NCBI GenBank assembly: GCA_009839505.1
Contig: VXPO01000137.1
Location: 4,403 to 43,957 of the forward strand
Origin: Gammaproteobacteria bacterium
GTDB taxonomy: Bacteria > Pseudomonadota > Gammaproteobacteria > Pseudomonadales > Azotimanducaceae
Length of the DNA: 39,555 nucleotides
Reading direction: 5' to 3'
Shown here: piece after piece, positions 8,176-17,700 of the stretch
Layout: each line of letters starts with the position of its first letter
Numbering within the stretch: the first letter of the stretch is position 1
Notes under the pieces: generated by a model
Told to the model about the DNA's origin: nothing
Seen by the model: the letters and a program-made list of their open reading frames with translations, nothing else
The model's database searches: none
Position numbers and translations under genes: made by a program

Positions 8176-8232
8176 GCGACCTCCTTTTGGTCACTAGGAG
8201 CCGGGATACAACTTAGGAACCAAGCCATCGGC

Positions 8233-8261
8233 AAGTTAAGGCCACCACCATAGGCTGTCAA
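8233..8261 (-). promoter_or_regulatory. Sigma70-type promoter of the three-gene envelope operon
   Basis: On the reverse strand a perfect -35 hexamer TTGACA (8261-8256) is followed by exactly 17 bases and a -10-like TAACTT (8238-8233). Transcription would start near 8226, about 50 bases before the ATG at 8175. No operator is evident. Confidence 0.55.
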
Positions 8262-8376
8262 TCGCTCGACCCTACGAGCCCCAACCCCAAGCGACGCATC
8301 GGGCTACGCTCTACGCGCAGCCTTGTCCAATGACGAGGTGCCCGCAGCAAGAGGCTGATTCGAAGCGAAGTGAGGC

Positions 8377-9339
8377 TCATTGCCGACGACGACCGTCTCG
8401 CGCCAACCTCGACCGTCTCGACGACAACACCTCCCCTGGCCACCGCCACCGCTGGCGGAATCTCCGTTTGTCGGGTTCACTTTCGTTCTGGAACGGACTC
8501 TCATTCGCAATGACCCCCCGGACCAGCGAGACATCGTCGAGCAGCGCCGAGACTTCACCATTTTGATTCGACTCGAAGCTCGGGTGTTTACTTGCCAAGG
8601 CAAGTTCTAGGAGTCCGAGCAACACGTGAAACCGCCGGTCTAGGTGGCGGCGAACTTCACGCCAGGCGCGATGACGGCGCAAGGCACAGTAGAACTCGAG
8701 ACGTGCCTTCGACTCGACGCCCCAGCCAGCCGGGGCATAGCCATCCACGGCGGTGGGAAGCGGAGCTCGGTTGGGACTTAGGTGATAGCCGTGTGTGGGC
8801 CGGCCCAAACCACCGGGCGGCAAGGGCAGACCACGCCTCGTAACGAGCTGGTAAAGGAGAGCCTCGTCGAGATTCAGGTCGGCATCGGCGGGAATCTCGA
8901 CCGGGTAATACGCATCACTCCGCGTGAAGTGCAACCCGCTCAGAGCCTCTCTACCGTCACGCTGGACATTGCTGTAGGGCAAGCCCGAGTCACTCATCCG
9001 AGCGATGTGTATGGGGCTGATGGCCTCCAGGATCAGGATGTCGACATCACCGATGTAGGTGAACTCGGTGTTGACCTGGGGCGTCTCGAGAAACCGGACG
9101 GTGTTCGGGGACGGTATGCCGATGCCTGCCACAATGTCTCGAAACAAGAAGCGGTCCGCTCCAAAGTGTCGATCCAAAATGTCGATTGCATCCGCGTTGT
9201 TCGACTCGAACTCCGCTGCGTCCTCAAGGCACACTTCGACGCGTGCATCGTCGTTGTGAATCAGGCTGGTCACGACGAACGGCACAACGAACATCTCGTA
9301 GAGCTTGTTCACAGAGGTGAAAATCGTAGTGCGGATCAT
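8377..9339 (-). CDS. Unidentified protein, possible GT-A-fold glycosyltransferase
   Basis: This is a 320-residue protein with no family I can name. The N-terminus (IRTTIFTSV, then a run of strands and helices) and the segment TYIGDVDILIL near residues 94-103, with D98 and D100 forming a DxD-like motif, resemble a nucleotide-sugar-binding GT-A fold. A proline/histidine-rich loop follows (GRPTHGYHLSP). The last 50 residues are strongly basic and probably disordered. It lies on the reverse strand between two glycan modules, upstream of the envelope operon, with a 200-base gap to it. Its base composition looks somewhat less GC-rich than its neighbours by eye. The start at 9339 has only a weak ribosome site. 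Glycan transfer or modification is inferred from the motif and place only. Confidence 0.6.
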   Translation of the reverse strand: MIRTTIFTSVNKLYEMFVVPFVVTSLIHNDDARVEVCLEDAAEFESNNADAIDILDRHFGADRFLFRDIVAGIGIPSPNTVRFLETPQVNTEFTYIGDVDILILEAISPIHIARMSDSGLPYSNVQRDGREALSGLHFTRSDAYYPVEIPADADLNLDEALLYQLVTRRGLPLPPGGLGRPTHGYHLSPNRAPLPTAVDGYAPAGWGVESKARLEFYCALRRHRAWREVRRHLDRRFHVLLGLLELALASKHPSFESNQNGEVSALLDDVSLVRGVIANESPFQNESEPDKRRFRQRWRWPGEVLSSRRSRLARDGRRRQ

Positions 9340-9461
9340 CGAGCCTAGTCCGTCGTTCCATGCAGCATAATACTCTCAACGCCCGGCTAGGCTGCCGATG
9401 CCCGCGACGCTGCCGACGTGGGGGAACAGGCTTGCACGACGTATTTCGGAACGGCAGCGAC

Positions 9462-9486
9462 CTAGTGTCCCGTCAACCCTCAAACG
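9462..9486 (+). repeat. Dispersed short repeat, copy B
   Basis: The sequence begins CTAGTGTCCCGTCAACCCTC. It matches copy A (2208-2230) at all but one position over the first 21 bases, and copy C (14745-14769) at most positions. It lies in the 215-base gap between the unidentified gene and the next glycosyltransferase, and ends 68 bases before that gene's ATG, nearly the same offset as copy A. Confidence 0.5.
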
Positions 9487-9554
9487 GCGCGTCGGCGGCC
9501 AGGCCGGATCTCGGTCTAGAAGCGCCGGTACGCCCGGTACATTAGGTGGCCAGC

Positions 9555-10772
9555 ATGCCCACGTTACTGGTGCTGGCTTGGGACGTCGGCCACAATCCCC
9601 TGGGTCGAGCACACCTATTGGCACAAGCCCTTGCCAGAAGCTATCGGGTCACGCTTGCGGGCTTTCAGTTCCCACGATACGGCAACGCAGTCTGGAAGCC
9701 TCTACGCGATAGCGACTTGAGAATCGCGTCGATCCCAGGCTCCGCGTTCCCCAGCTTCCAGCGCACCCTCGAGGATCTCGCCCATCGCGTCGACCCCGAC
9801 GTGGTCATTGCGTGCAAGGCACGACTACCCAGCGTCCAGGCCGGCTTGATGATCAAGGCGGTTCGCAATCGCCCGCTCATCATCGACATCGATGACTACG
9901 AACTCGCTTTCTTCGAGAACCGGGAACCGTTGGTCGACCCAGACGAAACAGATGAAAAAGCGTTGAAGGAGCCTTTCGAGGAGGCTTGGACCCGCTACAC
10001 CGAAAACCTGCTGACGGCGGCCGACCGCCTTCTGGTGTCGAACGCAGAACTCCAGCGTCGGTTCGGTGGCGTGGTCGTTCCCCATGCGCGCGACGAAACG
10101 GCATTTCGTCCCAATCAGTTCGACCGGCCCTCCGTACTCAGGCGTCTAGGCTTGAAGCCCGACCAAAAGGTCATCTTGTTCGCCGGCACGCCGCGACCAC
10201 ACAAGGGCCTGCTGCACGTTCTCGACGCCGTGAAACGGGTGCGGCGTCGCCACGATTGCCGGCTTGTCGTCGTCGGAACCCCTCCCGATCGCGCGTTCGA
10301 GGACGAACTCAGGCGTCGCGGCGGGAGGGCGTTGTCCATGATCCCCGACCAACCCTTTCAACGGCTTCCGGAGATTCTGACCGCCGCGGATCTGGTATGC
10401 GCTGTTCAAGATCCCAATTCCATGGTTTCCGAGTATCAGCTGCCGGCGAAAATCGTTGACGCCATGGCGATGGAGGTGCCAGTGATCGCCACCGACGTAC
10501 CGCCCTTGCGGAACCTGATCGAGGCTGGCGCAGTGGAACCGGTGACCCTCAACAACCTCGCCGCGCGGATAGCCTCGTGGCTAAGCGCATCCGCACAGGG
10601 ACGGTCACCCCAGGTCGAACGTGCCCGAGCCCTGTTCCAGCAACAGTACAGCTACCGGGCGATCAACCGAACCCTGGTTGGTGTCGTGGAGCGCTGCCTG
10701 TCGGCGCCCAAGCCTCTCCCCGGCCCGATCGTCGATTTCCTTGGTGCACAGGCGCGTCGATACCCGAGCTGA
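9555..10772 (+). CDS. GT4 family glycosyltransferase (GT-B fold)
   Basis: This is a 405-residue GT-B glycosyltransferase. The N-terminal half has LLVLAWDVGHNPLGRA and an IDIDDYELAFF segment. The C-terminal donor half has ILFAGTPRPHKG, VVVGTPPD and a region around SEYQLPAKIVDAMAMEVPVIATD, where GT4 enzymes bind the donor nucleotide. The first glutamate of the usual E-x7-E is less clear, with E in SEYQLPAK the likely counterpart. The ATG at 9555 is preferred over the GTG at 9546 because AGGTGG (9544-9549) is correctly spaced. It lies upstream of rmlB in the same direction, with a possible promoter between them. The sugar transferred is unknown. Confidence 0.88.
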   Translation: MPTLLVLAWDVGHNPLGRAHLLAQALARSYRVTLAGFQFPRYGNAVWKPLRDSDLRIASIPGSAFPSFQRTLEDLAHRVDPDVVIACKARLPSVQAGLMIKAVRNRPLIIDIDDYELAFFENREPLVDPDETDEKALKEPFEEAWTRYTENLLTAADRLLVSNAELQRRFGGVVVPHARDETAFRPNQFDRPSVLRRLGLKPDQKVILFAGTPRPHKGLLHVLDAVKRVRRRHDCRLVVVGTPPDRAFEDELRRRGGRALSMIPDQPFQRLPEILTAADLVCAVQDPNSMVSEYQLPAKIVDAMAMEVPVIATDVPPLRNLIEAGAVEPVTLNNLAARIASWLSASAQGRSPQVERARALFQQQYSYRAINRTLVGVVERCLSAPKPLPGPIVDFLGAQARRYPS

Positions 10773-10814
10773 TCCAAGGGGACCGTGCCGCCGACCCGGC
10801 TCGCTGCTCGTTCG

Positions 10815-10844
10815 TGTACACCGCGGGCGACCACCGAGTAGAAT
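10815..10844 (+). promoter_or_regulatory. Possible promoter upstream of rmlB
   Basis: TGTACA (10815-10820) is followed by 18 bases and TAGAAT (10839-10844). The -10 matches the consensus at five of six positions and the -35 at four of six. It lies in the 189-base gap before rmlB and would give a leader of about 110 bases. The leader holds nothing else recognisable apart from the AAGGGAGA ribosome site. Confidence 0.3.
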
Positions 10845-10961
10845 GCGCAACCCTTCTGGACCGCACGCCGAGGCATCTCGGGTTGCGGTGGACAGTCCAA
10901 GGGCCTGACCTCAAAAGACCAACGCCGCGACGCAAAGGCATCAAGGGAGACTCTCGCACCT

Positions 10962-12014
10962 GTGGCCAACATCCTAGTAACCGGTGGTTCCGGCTTCATC
11001 GGTACCAACTTCATCCGTTACTGGTTAGCCGAGCACCCCGCCGACCGAGTCGTCAACTACGACCTGCTCACCTATGCGGCGAACCCTGCCAACCTTGCGG
11101 ATCTAGAGTCCGGCGCGCCGGGACGCTATGCGTTCGTCCACGGCGACATCGGCGACTACGACCTCGCCCATGGAGCCCTGCGAGACCACGACATCGACAT
11201 CGTCGTGAATTTTGCGGCCGAGTCCCACAACAGCCGCGCCGTTGTCCAACCCGAAACCTTCTTCGAGACCAACGTCGTCGGCACCGTGCAGTTGATGCGC
11301 GCAGCGCTGGCGGCGGACGTTTCGCGATTTCACCACGTCTCGACCTGCGAGGTCTTCGGTGACCTGCCGTTGGACTGCGACGATGCATTCACCGAGTCGT
11401 CACCGTTGGTGCCGAGGACGCCTTACAACGCCTCCAAGGCCGGAGCGGACCTGGCCGTGAACGCATTCTTCGGCACCTACGGCTTGCCCGTGACCATCTC
11501 CAACTGCGCGAACAATTACGGGCCCTACCAGTTCCCCGAGAAACTGATACCGCACTTCGTGGTCAGCGTTCTCCAGGGCAGACCCATGACGCTCTACCGC
11601 AGCAGCCGCAACCGACGCGAGTGGCTGCACGTGGACGACCACTGCCGTGCCATCGACCTCATACTCGAGCGCGGCATCGTGGGCGAGACCTACAACGTCG
11701 GCAGCGGCGTCGAGGTCGACGTCGAGGGCATCGCCGACCGTATTCTGAGACTGCTCGACGCGGACGATTCGCTTAAGACCTACGTGCCTGACCGCCCCAG
11801 CCACGACCGTCGTTACCTGCTCGACTCGACGAAGCTTCGAGAGGAGCTTGGCTGGCTGCCTGAGGTCGACTTCGAGGCGGGATTCGAACAAACCGTGCAG
11901 TGGTACCGTAGCAACCGGGACTGGTGGCAACCCCTGCTCGCGCGCATCGAAATCGACGAGACCGCCTGGTCGGATGCGACGCATTCAGGCAGCCCGTCCG
12001 AAGTACCGGCGTAG
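10962..12014 (+). CDS. rmlB: dTDP-glucose 4,6-dehydratase (variant active-site motif)
   Basis: This is a 350-residue extended short-chain dehydrogenase/reductase. The NAD-binding GGSGFIG is at 8-14, the catalytic Y155-x3-K159 is in YNASK, and [14 protein letters not shown] and [14 protein letters not shown] are hallmarks of dTDP-glucose dehydratases. The family removes water from dTDP-glucose to give dTDP-4-keto-6-deoxyglucose, the second step to dTDP-rhamnose. The usual S-T-D-E-V-Y-G is S-T-C-E-V-F-G here, so the general-acid aspartate is replaced by C129, while E130 is kept. AESHVDR is also changed to AESHNSR. A related subgroup may exist in other bacteria. GTG at 10962 follows AAGGGAGA. 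rmlA, rmlC and rmlD lie 10 kb away on the other strand. Confidence 0.9.
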   Translation: MANILVTGGSGFIGTNFIRYWLAEHPADRVVNYDLLTYAANPANLADLESGAPGRYAFVHGDIGDYDLAHGALRDHDIDIVVNFAAESHNSRAVVQPETFFETNVVGTVQLMRAALAADVSRFHHVSTCEVFGDLPLDCDDAFTESSPLVPRTPYNASKAGADLAVNAFFGTYGLPVTISNCANNYGPYQFPEKLIPHFVVSVLQGRPMTLYRSSRNRREWLHVDDHCRAIDLILERGIVGETYNVGSGVEVDVEGIADRILRLLDADDSLKTYVPDRPSHDRRYLLDSTKLREELGWLPEVDFEAGFEQTVQWYRSNRDWWQPLLARIEIDETAWSDATHSGSPSEVPA

Positions 12015-12042
12015 CGAGCGAAGAAACCCGGAAAGACTTCGA

Positions 12043-13401
12043 ATGCCTGCCCAGTCGATGGAGGATCTGGTTGCGCTCTGCAAGCGTCGGGGTTTCGTAT
12101 TCCAAGCGAGCGAAATATACGGCGGAATCCAAGGCGTCTACGACTACGGGCCCCTGGGCGTGGAGTTGAAGAACAATCTGAAGAACGCGTGGTGGCGTTC
12201 CATGGTGTACGAGCGTGACGATGTCGAGGGATTGGACTCCGCGATACTCACGAACCCTCGAGTGCTGCACTACTCCGGCCATGAGGAAACCTTCGCCGAT
12301 CCGCTCGTGGACTGCCGGCAGTGCAAGTCCCGCTGGCGCGCCGACCACCTCGACGACGGTGCATGCCCGCGTTGCGGCTCTTCGGATATCACCGAACCCC
12401 GACCATTCAATCTCATGTTCAAGACCAACTTGGGGCCCGTCGAGGACGACTCCTCGTTCGCCTACCTTCGGCCGGAGACCGCGCAGTCCGTATTCACCAA
12501 CTTCAAGAACGTCCTGGACTCCACTTCGGCGAGACTGCCTTTCGGCATCGCCCAGATCGGCAAGGCGTTCCGCAACGAAATCACTCCACGCAACTTCATC
12601 TTCAGAGTACGCGAGTTCGAGCAGATGGAGCTCGAGTTCTTCGTCGAACCCGGTACCGACGAGGACTGGCATGAACGCTGGGTGGAGGATCGACTCGACT
12701 GGTGGCGGCAGCAGGGCATCAACGGCAACAACCTCAAACTTCTGCATGTGCCCGAGGACGAACTTGCCCACTATTCGAAAGCCACGGTGGACGTGATGTA
12801 CCAGTTTCCCCACGGCCTGGAGGAACTCGAAGGAATAGCCAATCGAACGGACTTCGATCTCGGCTCGCACACCAAGAACCAACGCGACCTCGACATCGAC
12901 GCAACGGTCCTGGCGAACGACGAATCGAACGCCCGGCTAGCGGTGCAGGATCAGGCCGACCGCCGTTGGAGCGTTCCCTACGTGATCGAGCCCTCCGCCG
13001 GGGTCGATCGGGGCGTGCTTGCAGTGTTGAACGAAGCCTACCGCGTGGATCGGCTAGCCAACGGCACGGAGCGCACACTGCTGTCTCTCCCCGCGCACCT
13101 GGCACCGATCAAGGCAGCAGTGATACCCCTCAAACGCAACCACCAAGGTCTTGTCGATCGGGCACGCGGCATCAAGACCGAACTCATGAGGCTGGGTCTC
13201 GGCCGTATCGTGTTCGAGAACACCGGCAACATCGGCAAGGGCTATCGGCGGCACGACGAGGTCGGCACGCCGCTTTGCATCACCGTCGACTTCGAGACCT
13301 TGGAAGATGAGTCGGTAACCGTTCGAGACCGGGACACGATGGCCCAGGAGCGGGTCGCCACTACCAGTCTCGCCAACTACCTGCGGGAGCGCATCGCATG
13401 A
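12043..13401 (+). CDS. glyQS: Glycyl-tRNA synthetase, dimeric alpha2 type
   Basis: This is a 452-residue class II synthetase of the alpha2 (eukaryote/Gram-positive-like) type. It begins with a helix and [17 protein letters not shown]. It then has a zinc-like C-x2-C ... C-x2-C insertion (CRQC near residue 91 and CPRC), a motif-2 region [13 protein letters not shown], and motif 3 with [11 protein letters not shown]-terminal anticodon-binding domain ends in a ThrRS-like fold. It charges tRNA-Gly with glycine. The ATG at 12043 follows GGAAAG at a good distance; the ATG at 12058 is an alternative. The gene starts 28 bases after rmlB and overlaps gcvR by four bases, so all three are probably co-transcribed. 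Most gammaproteobacteria instead carry the alpha2beta2 enzyme. Confidence 0.93.
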   Translation: MPAQSMEDLVALCKRRGFVFQASEIYGGIQGVYDYGPLGVELKNNLKNAWWRSMVYERDDVEGLDSAILTNPRVLHYSGHEETFADPLVDCRQCKSRWRADHLDDGACPRCGSSDITEPRPFNLMFKTNLGPVEDDSSFAYLRPETAQSVFTNFKNVLDSTSARLPFGIAQIGKAFRNEITPRNFIFRVREFEQMELEFFVEPGTDEDWHERWVEDRLDWWRQQGINGNNLKLLHVPEDELAHYSKATVDVMYQFPHGLEELEGIANRTDFDLGSHTKNQRDLDIDATVLANDESNARLAVQDQADRRWSVPYVIEPSAGVDRGVLAVLNEAYRVDRLANGTERTLLSLPAHLAPIKAAVIPLKRNHQGLVDRARGIKTELMRLGLGRIVFENTGNIGKGYRRHDEVGTPLCITVDFETLEDESVTVRDRDTMAQERVATTSLANYLRERIA

Positions 13402-13919
13402 CCCGTGCCGTGATCGCGACGATCGGTGAGGACCGCCCTGGTTTGGTCAACAACATCGCGGAGATCATCCACGACCTGAACCTGTCCATCGAGGACAGCC
13501 GAATGACGGTTCTCGGCGGCGAGTTTGCCGTGCTGATGTCCGTCGCCGGCGGCGATCTACCACTTAAGCGGCTTGAGACGAAGCTCGGCAAGCTCGCCGA
13601 AGCAATGGACCTCGCGTTCCTGTTCAGGCGCACTGGTGGACGCAGCAACGTGGAAGGACGCGTGCCGTACACGGTCAGCGTGACCGCGATGGATCATCCG
13701 GGAATCGTCCATCGCGTCGCCAGCTTCTTCTCCTCGCAGAACATCAACATCTACAACCTCGACACGGTCACGGAGCGCGCCGCACACACGGGGACGCCGA
13801 TCTTCTCGCTGGTGATGGAGGTGGAGGTACCGCCCGAAATCCGGATCGTCGAGCTGCGCGACAGCTTCTTCTACTTCTGCGACGATCACGACCTTGACGG
13901 CGAGTTGCGCCCAAGCTAG
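13398..13919 (+). CDS. gcvR: GcvR-like double-ACT regulator
   Basis: This is a 173-residue protein made of two ACT domains (about 1-80 and 90-165), each opening with a strand and a D-x-P-G type ligand loop (GEDRPGLV and AMDHPGIV). This matches GcvR, which in Escherichia coli binds glycine and holds the activator GcvA in check, so controlling the glycine cleavage operon. The ATGA overlap with the glycyl-tRNA synthetase gene couples the two, joining glycine use and glycine sensing in one transcript. No gcvA or gcvTHP gene is in the window. A different amino-acid-sensing role for the ACT pair cannot be excluded. Confidence 0.82.
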   Translation: MTRAVIATIGEDRPGLVNNIAEIIHDLNLSIEDSRMTVLGGEFAVLMSVAGGDLPLKRLETKLGKLAEAMDLAFLFRRTGGRSNVEGRVPYTVSVTAMDHPGIVHRVASFFSSQNINIYNLDTVTERAAHTGTPIFSLVMEVEVPPEIRIVELRDSFFYFCDDHDLDGELRPS

Positions 13920-13990
13920 ATACCTTGAGCGGGGCGGATGTTAACGGTCTGGTTGCATTTCATGGACGGACGCTCCGAGTCGCTCCTTGA

Positions 13991-14012
13991 CGCCTCGCGT
14001 ACTCGCGAGGCG
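13991..14012. other. Perfect 9-bp hairpin downstream of gcvR
   Basis: CGCCTCGCG and CGCGAGGCG flank a four-base TACT loop. It lies 71 bases after gcvR and 59 before cysC. No T-run follows, so it is not a classical intrinsic terminator; it could act as a Rho-linked or RNA-stabilising stem. Confidence 0.5.
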
Positions 14013-14071
14013 CGCTAGTAGCTCAGATCGGGCAGTCCATCCGTCGTGTCAGCAAACCATCCACTCCGACG

Positions 14072-14677
14072 ATGACAAACTCGGACAACACCACTCGGAT
14101 CGAACACCGCATAGATACGCGGGAACGCGCAGGCAAGAACCGGCATTCGGGCGGGGTGCTCTGGTTCACTGGTCTGTCGGGTGCAGGCAAGTCGACCCTC
14201 GCGTTCGCGCTGGAAGAACGCCTGTTCCGGATGGGCTACCAAGTGTATGTGCTGGACGGTGACAATATTCGTCACGGTCTGTCGTCAGACTTGGGGTTCA
14301 CCCCCGTCGATCGCACCGAGAACATTCGTCGTGTCGGTGAGATCGCCGCCTTGTTCGCCGATGCCGGCTTCATCTGCATTGCGGCGTTCATCTCACCCTA
14401 CCGCGACGACCGAATGGCAGCGCGCCGTGCGGCAATGGGCAACTTCCACGAGGTCTTCATCCGCGCGGACTTGTCGGTGTGCGAGGGCCGGGATCCGAAG
14501 GGTCTGTACCGGAAGGCCCGTGCTGGCCTCATCGACAACTTCACGGCCATCGACGACCCATACGAAGAGCCCGAAGAGCCATCGCTGGTGGTCGACACCA
14601 GTTCGTCGACGATCGAGGAGTCCTTGGGGATCCTGGTCGCCTACGTGACCAGCGCGTTCACCGTCGACGCCCGCTAG
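14072..14677 (+). CDS. cysC: Adenylylsulfate (APS) kinase
   Basis: This is a 201-residue stand-alone APS kinase of normal length. The P-loop is GLSGAGKST (34-42), followed by DGDNIRHGL, ENIRRVGE, FISPYRDDR (the APS-binding region) and DPKGLYRKAR, all diagnostic. It phosphorylates APS to PAPS in the cytoplasm. No cysD, cysN or cysH is adjacent, and the nearest large gene encodes a sulfotransferase domain on the opposite strand. A role supplying PAPS for glycan sulfation is therefore more likely here than cysteine synthesis, although this is inferred from place. No strong ribosome site is seen before the ATG. The stop codon lies inside a 15-bp hairpin stem. Confidence 0.95.
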   Translation: MTNSDNTTRIEHRIDTRERAGKNRHSGGVLWFTGLSGAGKSTLAFALEERLFRMGYQVYVLDGDNIRHGLSSDLGFTPVDRTENIRRVGEIAALFADAGFICIAAFISPYRDDRMAARRAAMGNFHEVFIRADLSVCEGRDPKGLYRKARAGLIDNFTAIDDPYEEPEEPSLVVDTSSSTIEESLGILVAYVTSAFTVDAR

Positions 14678-14706
14678 GGAAGCTCTGATTAAGAGCTTCC
14701 CTAGCG
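14672..14706. terminator. 15-bp perfect hairpin between convergent genes
   Basis: CGCTAGGGAAGCTCT (14672-14686) pairs perfectly with AGAGCTTCCCTAGCG (14692-14706) around the loop GATTA. The 5' arm contains the cysC stop codon. It lies between convergent cysC and the giant glycosyltransferase gene, so it could stop transcription in both directions, but no clear U-tract follows on either side. Fused inverted ends of a lost insertion element are an alternative reading. Confidence 0.5.
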
Positions 14707-14744
14707 CGGCACAGGGATGTGCCGCCAAATTCGATGGCGCAAGC

Positions 14745-14769
14745 CATTGTCCCGTTAACCCGCAAACGC
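14745..14769 (+). repeat. Dispersed short repeat, copy C
   Basis: The sequence begins CATTGTCCCGTTAACCCGC and is a diverged version of copies A (2208) and B (9462), in the same orientation. It covers the last codons and the TAA stop of the giant reverse-strand gene, so the element may have supplied that gene's present end. Confidence 0.4.
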
Positions 14770-17700
14770 CTGGAAATAGCGCCACGCGTGTCGGTTGAGG
14801 GTGTGCCCGGTCTCCAAGTCGTAGGCGGCTTGAGAAGCGAGCGCGTCGCGAAGATCAATATCGTTGACGAGGCTCAGCAGACCGTCGATCCAGTCCTGCC
14901 GGGATGAGCCAACGAGCAGTGCGCTTTCGCCGTTGCGGGTTAACGCGGCATGGGAGCCACAATCGGAACCGACGGTCGCGACACCCAATGCCGACAACCA
15001 AAGAAACCGAAGGTCCGCATCGACGCTCGACTCGGTGACCGGGAGAACCGCGATATCCCATAGATTGTGCGCACGCAGCGACTCCACGAAGTCCTCGTGG
15101 CTTGACTTCGATCCCGGGAACACGCGATAGCCCAGTTCCGAATCCGACGGCAATTCGCCCACCAACGTCAGAGTCAAGGGGTGTTCCGATCGGGCGAGAA
15201 CCTCCCGCCATGCAGGTAGCACGATCTGCAACTCGTCCTCGCTGCCGATGAACAGTACCTGTGTCACGTCCGATCCGTGGCGTTCTGCGACGCTGCGCTC
15301 ACCAACCACCGAAGACTCCAGCCAAAGCGACTCGTCGAGCGCCGGCGGCACCTGCCGCACCTCGGCACCAACGTCGGCATAAGATCGAGCGAGTGACGCC
15401 GATGGCACCACCACGCGGTCGGCAGCCCGCGCCAAGGCCATCGCGTTCTCGGACCAGACATCGCCAGTGGCGCATACGAGTCTGGCTCCTGCTTTCCGGC
15501 ATGAGGCGGCGATCTCGTCGACGCCGCAATCCGCGGTGAGCACCGCATCGTGGACCACACACGCGCCGCAGTTGCCATCACGCAGTTCCGCAAGCGAGTG
15601 CACCTCGCGAACGACAACCCGCGCGCGGAGGCTCCGATGCCGGAGCGGTCTCAACACCCGCTGTTCAAGCTTGCTCTGCGCAACCGGGTCGCCGCCGCCT
15701 CGGGCGACGAGCACTGCCACCGTCACTTCGCCGGTTTCGTCCGCGGAAACGGGTTCGACCCCGCGTCGCAGCGCGATTGGATGAGGCTTGCGACCTAGAT
15801 CGGCGTGGCGCCATGCCAATCGAAACGCCGAAAGCTCGGAGAGACTCGCTCGCACAATGCTGTATCTCGATGCAGTCTCCAAGCCCTGTTGCCTGAGCTT
15901 GTCGCGCAGGGAACGATCCTTGACAAGGCGGATTACCGCATCCTCCACGGCATCGGGCACCGCCGTGTCCACCACGCACGCGTTGTCGCCATCGACCGCG
16001 TACTCGTACACGCCGCCCCGAGCCGGCAAGACCACCGCGCATCCGCAGGCCATCGCTTCAAGCCCGGTTCTGCCGAACGCTTGGTAGTCCGACAGGTCGA
16101 CGAAGATGTCGGCGCTCCGCATCAGGTCGGCCACCGCGTCTCGGGTCAAGACACCGTGGTTCTCGAGTTCGAAATCCAGCTTCAAGTCAGACTTGTGGGT
16201 CTCGATGCAATCAGAAATGTCCTGCGTCTCACACCCGAACGAGACGACTCGCGCCTCGGGTACCGACAGGGCGACACGCCGCAAGACGCGTAGAGTCCGC
16301 AATGGTGCGCGCCGGGGAGTCACCGGTCTGATCATGGCGAGGACGGTAACCGTCGCATCACGGGTGTCATGAGCGCGGTCTGGGTGGAATACTTCGTGAT
16401 CCAAGCTGGGCGAGACCCGGCAGACCTCCATTCGATGATGCTCACGTACGGTTCTACAGATCCAATCGGTCTTGGCCATGAGCAGCATGCCGGGAACGCG
16501 TGTGTAGGAGGCGAACGCAGCGGAACGTTCATCGGAATCCGGGGCGTAGAACCAGGGTTCGTAGTCCTGAACGTAGTAGGCAAAGAGCTTGTCAGGCCAT
16601 CGCGCCGCGATCGGCTGCAGTAGCTGAGGCGTCGTCCACAACGTTGCCACGACGACATCGAATGGCTCGGCCTTCTCCACCAGATCCGCCGGCGAGTCGT
16701 AGGAGACCAGGCTACCGTCGAGCAATTCGCCATAGAAGTGGCGCATGGATTCGACGGATTGCCAGTTCGTGGCCACCCGCGCGTCCACGCCCAGATCACG
16801 CATTCCCGCAGCTTCCTGTATCACCGAGTTGGCCCCGCCGCTGCCTCCGCGGACGGGAAGTACGAAGAGCACGCTCCTGGGTCCACCTCCAGCATCGGTG
16901 TCGCGTCCCGGTTCGGATACGCCCACCGTCGGGCGCCCGTCTCGGATGAAGGACGTCACTCTCGAACGGATGGCCGCCAATTCAGGGGATTTCCGAACTG
17001 CATCGGTACCTACTTCGACGAGCGCCCGACCGTACTTTCGAAACAGCGCCTCATGTCCGTCCTTGGCCAACTTGTCGCGGTTGGCACTGCCGAAACTCCT
17101 GGACTTGGCATGGTAGACGTAGCAGTGATCCGCGACGGCAAGTTCGAAACCCGCCTCGCGTGCCCGGAGGCAATAGTCGTTTTCTTCTCCGTAGCCGCGA
17201 GGAAAAGACTCCTCGTCGAGATAACCGACTTGGTCGATGACCCTCCGGTCGATCAGGAGACAAAAGCCGTTGAGAAACGCCACTCGGGGAAACCGGAACT
17301 CCGACACGCGGTGGACCAACTCACCGAACTCGTCCACGTTGTAGCCTGACGGGAGATCGTTGACGGCCCAACCGCCCTGTGCGTCGGACCGCTCTGGAAT
17401 CGATTGCCAGCTGGCGGCATTGGAGAGCGGACCCACCATGCCTACGCTCTCGTCGCTGGCCATGCACTGCAGCAGCCCTTCCAGCCATAGCCTGGGAACG
17501 ATCGTGTCGCTGTTCAGCAGGACAACCTTGCCCCTTGAGCTTGAGCGCAACCCCTGGTTGGCAGCACAGGTGTAACCGACCGGGCCGCCGGTCTCGATCA
17601 ACTGAACGACCGGCCAGCGGGCCGCGAACCGGCGCAACCAAAGGGTGGTGGCCTCACTGGAGCCGTCGTTTACGACGATCAGGCGGTAGTCGACGGTCGT

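Noticed and set aside
13920-14071. tRNA or small RNA gene in the gcvR-cysC gap
   Set aside because: Apart from one 9-bp hairpin there is no cloverleaf pattern, T-loop sequence or promoter/terminator pair.
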